64,000 nt of DNA from Bryum argenteum (taxonomy: Eukaryota > Streptophyta > Bryopsida > Bryales > Bryaceae): assembly GCA_037043015.1 (NCBI GenBank), contig CM073322.1:21356364-21420363 (forward strand). Direction: 5' to 3'. Made by a program: the position numbers and the translations under genes. The notes beneath the pieces were generated by a model, which ran no database searches, was not told the DNA's origin, and saw only the letters and a list, made by a program, of their open reading frames with translations. This document shows, piece by piece, positions 56,769 through 64,000 of the stretch (positions are counted from its first letter, which is position 1; every line of letters begins with the position of its first letter).

Positions 56769-57573
56769 ATGTTGAACCATCCATTCATCGATCAGATCAA
56801 TTCGCCGACCGATTGCAGGTGCTGCATTCCCGTAAGTAAAATTAATGCCAGTCAAACATGACCAGTAGTACCAGCTACCAAATCCGGAGTCGTACGATCG
56901 ATCAAATCCAACCCACCGTAGTAGCTAGCTTAACTTGCTTGTCGTTTGCCGCTTACCCTCATTATCTCGCCTTCTAGCGCTACTTGCCATCCACTGAATC
57001 TGTTTCCAAATCCCCAAAGCTGCTGCAACCTCATGCGTTTTCGAGCTTTGTAATTATCATAGACGTATACCCCTATAAGCTCATATGTCGGTGAGCATAA
57101 ATACCGCCCACACGTTTCATTTCCTTCTTTTCTGTAAAGTGCGAAAAGCTTAATACTTGAGTGTGATTTTTCAACATTGCTAATGATTATTGGGCACTGG
57201 GCTGGCATTGTGACTTTGTGGGAGGTATGTATGTATGTATGTATGTATGGCTTTTCCCAATGCAGGAAGGTGACTTCTTCGTCCTCAGGGACGGACTTCT
57301 CCGCCATCGATGAGGTGAGTATTTTATTTTTCTCACGACGACAACGACAATGGAAGATTCTAGAAGCGGAATGGAGCGATGACTAGTCTGGTACTACTCT
57401 TGTTAGCGTTTTTTTTATTGTTTTTCTTCTAGGAAAATGGAAGATCACGTCCAGATCTTGTGCGTGTGCGAAGCAATTTGGAGATGCGGAATCTCGACGC
57501 ATGCGGCTCATGTGGAAACAATAGCCATGTCGGTGGCTTCGCCGATCATGCGACCATAGACCGTCAAGTTTGA
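56769..57573 (+). CDS. Tentative four-exon gene of unknown function
   Basis: Proposed exons: 56769-56831, 56978-57090, 57140-57314, 57433-57573; 163 residues. The signals are GTAAGT, GTGAGC and GTGAGT donors and pyrimidine-rich acceptors, the last being an excellent TTTTTATTGTTTTTCTTCTAG. All three junctions keep one frame. The protein has a hydrophobic stretch FSSFVIIIDVYPYKLIC, a second LLMIIGHWAGIVTLW, a GTAT-microsatellite-encoded VCMYVCMY, then a polar tail ending DHATIDRQV. Membrane location is inferred. Weak points: intron 2 is only 49 bp, shorter than usual in plants; no domain is recognised; and a 125-codon minus frame with a good start context (57307-56930, MAEKSVPEDEE) competes for the same DNA. 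Upstream CCTGC repeats at 56677-56698 may be leader. Confidence 0.3.
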
Positions 57574-58133
57574 CTTGGTAATTCATTTTCAATGACCAGC
57601 TACTACCGACAAAGCCTAGCTACTATACAGTACAGTACAATACTGGCCGTGAAAATCACACAACCAACCGTCTCTAGCTTACTTTTCTTTATAAAATTGT
57701 AGAAAACGCTAAGTGGGTCCCAACCCTTCCGACGAAACTGCACTGACACCACGCCGAAGTCTCCCAAGTTCGTTCTGATATTTCGGGAGGTGGAGTGTAA
57801 CTGAGTGATTCATGGCCTTCATTGGAGGCCGACGAAGTTTTGGTTCCTGTCCATGATTATTCGGATAATAGAATACGACTATAAATAGCAACCAGAGAAG
57901 AATCTTGAGAGATCGGGTACAGCCTACACCTACGTTGATGCTTTCGGTAGAATAGCTTCATCTTCGCTTCTCTAGAGGCATGCAGAGACCATGTACAGAC
58001 TTCTCGAACATTGTCAAAGTGCTTCTGCAGTGATATAATATTGAACAATACTGAATTGTTTAGAGACGGGATTGGTTTGGATTGGAAGGCATGAGAGGCA
58101 CGAAGGTGGACAATTCGATCCAGCAGTGAGGGA
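57574..58133. other. Intergenic DNA, no gene supported
   Basis: Moderate GC. A 126-codon minus frame (58237-57857) runs into the SINE and is not credible. Confidence 0.3.
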
Positions 58134-58143
58134 TTCGCAATAA

Positions 58144-58516
58144 AGATAGATAGATAGAAACTCCGGTCCCTTTCTAAGGGGCCGGCGTGAATGAAGTGTC
58201 CGTTCGTAATGCTAATATCCCGATGGCCACCGGACAAGGGGAAATTGGAACAATACTACTTCCCCCTCTCGAGGGTGGACACTATAACTACGCTAGTTTC
58301 TAGCCTAGTTACTAGTGCCTTGAGGATACTTGACATAGTATCCCCCCAAAGGACTTTGAGGTACCCATACAACAAGGTCCAAGGACCCCCCACAATAGTT
58401 GGGTGGACTATAGTGGTGAGCACCACGCCGGCATGGGGAATGGAACCCACAACCTCCTCAATGGGGGCCATGAGCCCCAACCACCAAGCCAAGGCTTGTG
58501 GTGCCTTTATTTTTTT
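58144..58516 (-). mobile_element. Full-length tRNA-derived SINE, 373 bp, with 10-bp target duplication
   Basis: TTCGCAATAA flanks it at 58134-58143 and 58517-58526. On the minus strand the 5' end reads GGCACCACAAGCC, then box A-like TGGCTTGGTGG and, about 45 bp on, box B-like GGTTCCATTCC, as in a pol III tRNA promoter. The 3' end is a GTTTCTATCTATCTATC run. An extra A-rich stretch precedes the 5' end. SINEs are copied by LINE enzymes; LINE fragments are present in this window. Confidence 0.85.
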
Positions 58517-58526
58517 TTCGCAATAA

Positions 58527-58841
58527 CAGTAAACTGGGTAGGCGAGATCTCCATGCAATTCGCACGCCCTCTCCAAATTTGATGGCAGGAGTTATTGAAG
58601 TCTTCGCTTCACAAGCTGGCTCGTACCCTGGCCACCACTGGAGGAAGAAGAAACTGACCCGCGCCAGACCAGACGAGCTCCAGTTCAGTAAAAGTACCTG
58701 CTGAAATTAGTATTGGAGAGTAAATTGCATCGTACCATGTACCGCCAATCAACAACTCTTGTGTAGTAAAAAAGTTGTCTTAATAGACTCACACTTTGGC
58801 ATTGTAGAGCTCTAAACTGTAAGTTGATTATACCATCTTTT
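58527..58841. other. Intergenic DNA, no gene seen
   Basis: A short GC-rich stretch to about 58700, then AT-rich. No feature recognised. Confidence 0.35.
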
Positions 58842-59646
58842 CACTACACTAAAAATTATATTTACTGTTTGCGAACGACAACACTAATTGTCAACAAGGG
58901 TAAACTTATGGCAACTCTAAATGCCAACTACAGCACATGTCAACGATAGTAGCGAATATTAGTAATAAGTAGTTGACATTTAGTGTTTGATCTCAAGCTA
59001 AAAGTAACCTTGAGCTTGGAATCCTCAATTGGATGCTCCAAATCACTCAGTTTTTTGATCTTGGTGACAAATTGAATACGACATGTATCTTCATAGATAA
59101 CACTTTCAACATTAGACCCCATCTCCTTGGAAAGTACTTCCTCCACATCTTCACTCTTCCACTCGTGTATGTACAAAGCAAAGGATACACTCATTGCATA
59201 TCGCCTTTCTACTTGCTTCAAATGAAGCAAAAAGAGAATCTTACCGTAAACCCTAAAAAGAAAGAATAGCTCTAAGCTTTACATTTCAACCAATTTATTG
59301 AGAAGCTAACAAGCGACCACCACGAAACTCAGAACCATGAAGCTAAACGGAGAACCACTGGAGCATGTCGTTGCTATCGCTAGACTCGTCTCAGGTCTCA
59401 CGCCGACTCGAAGCCATCAAACCCCTATCAGCCAGTAAACCCCTCAATCTTGTGCTATCAAGATCTGCTCAGCGAGATCCCCTCTATTGTTCGGCATTTC
59501 AAAACTAGGGAAGAAGTGAAGCTTAAGAAATTCTAGAAAATGGGTCCATACACTAATTGTCCATTACATGATTAATAGTGTTGTGACATGATTGATATGA
59601 CTACACTATTTGTCATCCAACACTAAATATAATTTATAGTGTAGTA
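58842..59646. mobile_element. 805-bp terminal-inverted-repeat element carrying a coding-like fragment
   Basis: CACTACACTAAAAATTATAT at the left is mirrored by the reverse complement of the right end, TACTACACTATAAATTATAT. Subterminal ACACTAATTGTC recurs near both ends. The middle is GC-richer and contains a 96-codon minus frame. The CACTAC start resembles the 318-bp element at 40155. Confidence 0.65.
58940..59230 (-). CDS. 96-codon frame inside a TIR element, possible captured gene fragment
   Basis: The frame begins MLHLKQVERRYAMS and includes YIHEWKSEDVEEVLSKEMGS, then VIYEDTCRIQFVTKIKKL and IEDSKLKVTFSLRSN before a stop. The composition (mixed charged and hydrophobic, no low complexity) is more protein-like than other frames in AT-rich parts of the window. 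No domain is recognised. A TTCTTTCTTTTTAG acceptor-like site lies just upstream, so it may be the last exon of a captured host gene. Expression is unknown. Confidence 0.35.
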   Translation of the reverse strand: MLHLKQVERRYAMSVSFALYIHEWKSEDVEEVLSKEMGSNVESVIYEDTCRIQFVTKIKKLSDLEHPIEDSKLKVTFSLRSNTKCQLLITNIRYYR

Positions 59647-60741
59647 ATAGGTTTGGGTTTTAAAGATGTGGAACAAAGAAGTTCTATCCACAAAGAGCAT
59701 TTGTACTAAAGACCCTTCAAACAACCACTTCTATAAGATGATAAGGGGTTTTATCTTGAAAAAACCTCAATTTTGTTAAATGACATTGTTCCATGTGCTC
59801 TTTTGGTGGACCGAATGTGCCATTTCGGCTCGTGTTCTAGAACTTGCCATTTTAAAGGCATATCCACTTTTGCATCTAAAATGGAACACGTTTTTAATAT
59901 CAAATACGTCCTTCATAGTAGCAAATGATTTCTGTAATATCACCAAAAAGTTCTTGATATGAGACATTTTTACGATCTTTGACCTTTAAAAATGGGTTGA
60001 AGGGCTAATATATATGAATGGTTGTTGTTTTTGAAAACGGCCGTTAAGAAATATTATTTTGATAAAAGGGCATATATTTGTGAGCTGCCATCGAGAAACA
60101 TTTGGTAGAAGGCCCATATTTCTCCTGTTCGGAAACATTGTTGTTCTTAAATGGTTGTAGAGAAATATTTGCATTTTGACGGTGTGATAGGTCAAAAAGA
60201 CCTATGTGATTTGCGATATGTTGAAAACCTCAAAATGTGCAATGTTGGCAATATAGCGCTATTGAAATTAAAGTAAAATAGTAGAAAACTCGTGAACCTA
60301 TCCAATATGATTAGGGGACGCTTTACATGGGGAGTCAAGGACAACAATTCTCCAAGCCAATTTACTCATATTTTGAGCCCAATCGGCTCTTTGGGCCACT
60401 TAGAGAACACATTAAACAATTAATAAAGTAAGGGCCAATTCCCCCATGTGCAAAACCACACATGCTACGAACACACAAGTTAGCCTCAATTGTAGTCAAG
60501 GTGTCCAACCCACCTTATATTAAGCTTCTCCTCAGGTGAAGATCTAATCTCAATTGTCTCATTTGTCTCTTTTTGTTTTGTCTAGTTCTCTAGGTGGCCA
60601 TAATAGTGACAAGCATGTAATTTGTTGAGGTAGGAGATGCCTACACAATAGGGATACCAAGTAACATCGCATTGGCTCCTGGAAAGAAAAGGATAGGTTT
60701 GAGCTTATGATGTTAAGTGATATTGTTAAGTAAAATATCAC
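59647..60741. other. AT-rich intergenic DNA, no gene seen
   Basis: Short frames on both strands without features. Confidence 0.35.
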
Positions 60742-61676
60742 TTAACCCCTAAACTACCATAGTGTTTTGTGAGCTCCAAACTCCAAAATTACAATTCTAT
60801 ACCACCTTGTAAACTTTGGAGTGTGAGAATATTTTTTACACTTTTTTGAAACTTTCAACCGTATGATCTTGAAGAAAACTATTATTAGAGGTAGTGACTG
60901 AAATTTCAACCGTTGGATCGTAGCCATTTGTAAGATCATAACATTCAAAGTTGATGCAGTTTTTTTTCCAACAAACATTGTCGACTTTGTGCAAAGGAAA
61001 ACGTGATGCTTATTAGCTTAAACATCTAGCTCATATTTTTTTCCATGTATATAACTAAGTTGGGCATGCCCGTGCAAAACTTTAGACACTCATTTTGCTT
61101 TTTGAACCTTCATGCAATTTATTTACTATAAGAAGGTAGAAATCAAGGATTTGGTAAAACATGTACCACGTTTATTGTATATGGTTTATGGGAAAAATGA
61201 ACGGTGAGTATATACCTTCTTGAGTTTGTGAATTTCAAGAAGAAATAAATTCAAAAAATTCCAAAATCTCAAATTTTGGCAAATTTTGAAAGAAAAAATG
61301 GAAATATCAAAGAAAACTTTGAATCTAGCTCTTGTAATTTTTGAAGGGTGCCCTTGTAGGATTGGTAAAAGTTTCAACTTGGGTCACTTGAAAACCTTAG
61401 TACAAAATCAATCAAGAAAAGATTTTAAAAAAAAAATTTCAAAAAAAAGGTAAAAATAAAAAGTTTTTTTCTGCCCGCCCCAAGGCTGAAAACCAAAATT
61501 TGCGTTTGAGAACTCCATAGGTGGAGTTTGACTTTGCAAATTTTCCCACATACACCTTGTAGTATAGGGAACATCCAGTAAAAATTTCAGGCAAAAATAT
61601 TACTTTTAACATCTTAACTTAGGCTGCCCGAAATCGCAAATCTCCTAATCGGAGGCCTTGGTAGTTTAGGGGTTAA
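60742..61676. mobile_element. TTAA-flanked piggyBac-like element, 935 bp
   Basis: The ends are TTAA-CCCCTAAACTACCA and TTGGTAGTTTAGGGG-TTAA, a perfect 14-bp terminal repeat. The interior is the inverted relative of 12240-13151. Neither copy encodes a protein of notable length. Confidence 0.85.
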
Positions 61677-62084
61677 CTGATTGAATTACCGGACAACGAG
61701 TTGCGAGATTATTCCTATCGTCCGTAGGATTGTTATTGTATTCAACACGTTGGGGCATACAATCCTCAATCACTACATCAAAATATGACATAATGTAAAA
61801 GAAAAGTTGAAGAAAATAGACCTTTAAGTTAAGCTTCTAAAAAAGAGACTCATATTCAATAATGTGTATATATGATGGTGGCCAATGTGATATTATTTAA
61901 GGTTATACTAGTATATACCTATATCCTTCAGACACTCAAGAAAAAAGAATATTTGATTCATTTGTCAGTAAGGTCCCCGTTGACTAGACGGGTGAGCTCT
62001 TTATTTGGTGCTCTTCAAAAACTACCCCCTTCCCCGGTTCCCTCTTTGATGGTCTTCTTGCTTTTTAAGATTCATAGCATGTCT
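61677..62084. other. AT-rich intergenic DNA, no gene seen
   Basis: Leads into the GTTCCC-rich repeat; no recognisable gene. Confidence 0.35.
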
Positions 62085-62365
62085 CATGTTCCCATCCTTT
62101 GTTCATGTTTCTCCGTCCCCAACTCCCCAACTCCCCTTACTCATTTCAAAGTTTCATCCCCGGTTCCAATTACTCGTTCCTAATTCCGATTATTTGTTTC
62201 TGATTCTTATTATTTGTCCCTGGTACCCATCCTATGTTCCTAGTTCCTATCCTTTATTCCCGGTTCCTAGTCCCCCTCTGATGTTCCCTTGATCTCCCGT
62301 TCACTCTTTCTTTGCTCCCATTTTAATGTTCCATATTCCTTGTCCCTTTCACTCCATGTTATATT
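62085..62365. repeat. GTTCCC-rich degenerate minisatellite, block 1
   Basis: Short units of about 17-22 bp of the form GTTCC(C/T)NGTTCCNATCCTTT, followed by TTCTTTGCTCCCATTTTAAT and ATATTCCTTGTCCCTTTC. The same tail follows block 2. Confidence 0.65.
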
Positions 62366-62729
62366 ATTGGAGTCTAATACACTGTTAATAACAATCAAAT
62401 ACCACTTACGAAAGTCTTCAAAACTCTTGATGCCGTGTATACATGACCAAATGATGATGACCACAACCATGACTATGCATGTATGGATCGCCAAGGAAAG
62501 ATAGATGGATCATATTCTTTTATATATAGAGACTAGTTCTTACCCATGTCCTCCAGACACAAACATCAAAAAGGTCATATTGAAATTTGAAGTTGAATAA
62601 AAATTTAGACCTAGGTATAAAAAAATTCGAAGTTGGAGGTTTCTGGTGATGTTGAAATTATGGGATATGCATTCAATATGCACATTCCTTGCTTCTCAAT
62701 TCTCCATGTTGTTTAAGATTTCTATAGTG
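62366..62729. other. Intergenic DNA, no gene seen
   Basis: AT-rich spacer between the two minisatellite blocks; no feature recognised. Confidence 0.35.
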
Positions 62730-62866
62730 ACCACCCTCGAGAGGGGGAAGTAGTATTGTTCCAATTTCCCCTTGTCCGGTGGCCATTGGGAGATTAGCAT
62801 TAAGTACGAACACTTCATTCATGCTAGCCCCATAGAAAGGGACTGGAGTTTCTATCTATCTATCTT
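62730..62866 (+). mobile_element. SINE 3' fragment
   Basis: CCACCCTCGAGAGGGGGAAG through TTTCTATCTATCTATC matches the 3' third of the SINE at 58144 in plus orientation: a 5'-truncated copy between the two minisatellite blocks. Confidence 0.8.
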
Positions 62867-62884
62867 TAAGATTATAGCATGTCC

Positions 62885-63375
62885 TCCGTTTTTAGTCTTT
62901 TTGGTTCCCCGTGTTTTTAAGATTTGTAGCATATCCTTCATTCCCTCGTTCCATTATATCCAGTTCCCCGTTTTCTACTATGGTTCCCATTCTCCATTTT
63001 TTTCTTACTGGTTCTCTACCTCCAAACTCTCGTTCATGGTTCTCATCTTTTGTTCCCACTTCCCAATCCCCGAACTTCCCCCTTATTAGTTTCCATCATT
63101 TGTTCCCGGTTTCCATCATTTGTTCATGGTTTCCATCCTTTGTTCCCCATTCCCATGATTCGTTCCCCGTTTCCATCATTCATTCCTAATTCCTATCAGT
63201 CATTCCTAGTTCTCATTATTTCTTCCTAGTTCCCATCCTCCATTCTCAGTTCCTATCCTTTGTTCCCCGTTCCTAGAACCCTTCGGATGTTTCATTTATC
63301 CCCATCCACTTCTTCTTTGCTCCCATTTCCATGTTTCATATTCCTTGTCCCTTTGCCTCCTTGTTATATTCTGAA
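62885..63375. repeat. GTTCCC-rich degenerate minisatellite, block 2
   Basis: Longer version of block 1 with units such as GTTCCCGGTTTCCATCATTT. It ends with CTTCTTTGCTCCCATTTCC and ATATTCCTTGTCCCTTTGCC, matching the end of block 1, so the two derive from a duplication. Confidence 0.65.
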
Positions 63376-64000
63376 GATCTCATGTTTAGAGTTATAGTAG
63401 AATATAATTTTTGTAATAATTTTACAAAGAGACTAGTTGGTTAAATGTTCTAAGATAAATTCATCTGGTTGTTATCTTCTTTGAAATTACTATGAATTTG
63501 TTAGAAAGAAGCTTTAAAAAACCAAAATAGAAATTTTTACAATGGTTGTCAACGAAAGAAAATAATATAAACATATGTTTAGTTTAAAGTAAGGCATATT
63601 AAAATGATTACTTTTCTTTATAATTCCTTTCAAGCTTTGTGAATGTAATGAAAAGACCTACGACCATGAAATACCCCTCATACCCCTCACTTAATATGAG
63701 CATTTTTACAATTTTCAAGAAGTAATAAAAAAAACAATCTTAAGGCTATATTTTATTGGTTTTAGGGTTAATACAATTTCCCATCCTATACATGTCTTAG
63801 TCTTAAGATCCAAGACATTGATTAAAACGGATGCTCAGAAATATGGATGTTTGCTCTAGTAAGGGATTAAGGAAGGAACTTTGTGAACAACAATGTTTCA
63901 GGTCACACACTATCCACAACAAGGAAAATAGTGGTATCAATGATGGAGTTTCACAATTTGACAATACCATGTACTCATCCCAAACATTACAGGATGTCAA
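63376..64000. other. AT-rich intergenic DNA to the right edge
   Basis: A 65-codon minus frame (64000-63803) has no recognisable product. Nothing else seen. Confidence 0.35.

Noticed and set aside
57307..57307. Minus-strand 125-codon frame beginning MAEKSVPEDEE as the main gene at 57 kb
   Set aside because: It has a good start context but no splice or domain support and overlaps strong plus-strand splice signals; left as an alternative, not called.
1..64000. CRISPR arrays, rRNA or canonical tRNA genes
   Set aside because: No regularly spaced direct repeats with unique spacers, no rRNA core motifs and no intact cloverleaf were seen; the tRNA-like sequences belong to SINEs.

Overview
This is nuclear DNA from a land plant. 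Plant-specific transcription-factor domains (B3 and AP2/ERF), GT-AG introns, a very AT-rich gene-poor background, long poly(A)/poly(T) and (TA)n tracts, truncated LINEs, a tRNA-derived SINE and many MITE-sized transposons all point that way. I cannot place the lineage from sequence alone; a seedless plant (bryophyte, lycophyte or fern) is a guess.

Genes are few and short. At the left edge (388 to 1, minus) is the first exon of a gene encoding an MGC-type, probably N-myristoylated protein. At 1684-1364 (minus) is a 106-residue secreted protein resembling a bacterial-type SH3 domain. At 7632-5343 (minus) is a two-exon REM-like protein with two B3 domains and a 31-residue internal repeat. At 26523-25873 (minus) is a single-coding-exon AP2/ERF repressor candidate with a DLNxxP (EAR) motif and spliced 5' UTR exons. 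A tentative four-exon gene lies at 56769-57573 (plus). I see no operon-like or pathway link between them; two are DNA-binding regulators.

The rest is mainly repeats. 2.5-10.2 kb holds three tandem-repeat systems around the B3 gene. 11.3-61.7 kb is crowded with non-autonomous elements ending in CCC(C/T)TAAA...TTTA(A/G)GGG and flanked by TTAA. They occur as short (80-375 bp), medium (about 270 bp) and long (0.8-2.1 kb) forms, some nested and some abutting over one shared TTAA. A TTAA duplication with CCY...RGG ends is the hallmark of piggyBac-type transposons. Two nested insertions can be compared with uninterrupted relatives of the host repeat, which supports a 4-bp TTAA target duplication.

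Other repeats include a tRNA-derived SINE of about 370 bp with several copies, CACTA-like MITEs (CACTAGTAGAAAA ends), a 256-bp MITE inserted in a 58-bp tandem repeat, an 805-bp terminal-inverted-repeat element carrying a 96-codon reading frame, LINE 3' fragments with clear target duplications, a 1.3-kb dispersed repeat pair, and a duplicated GTTCCC-rich minisatellite at the right end. Several GC-richer islands (19.7-20.8, 22.3-23.0, 34.0-34.9, 45.9-46.5 and 53.7-54.4 kb) look transcribed or gene-derived, but I could not assign products.
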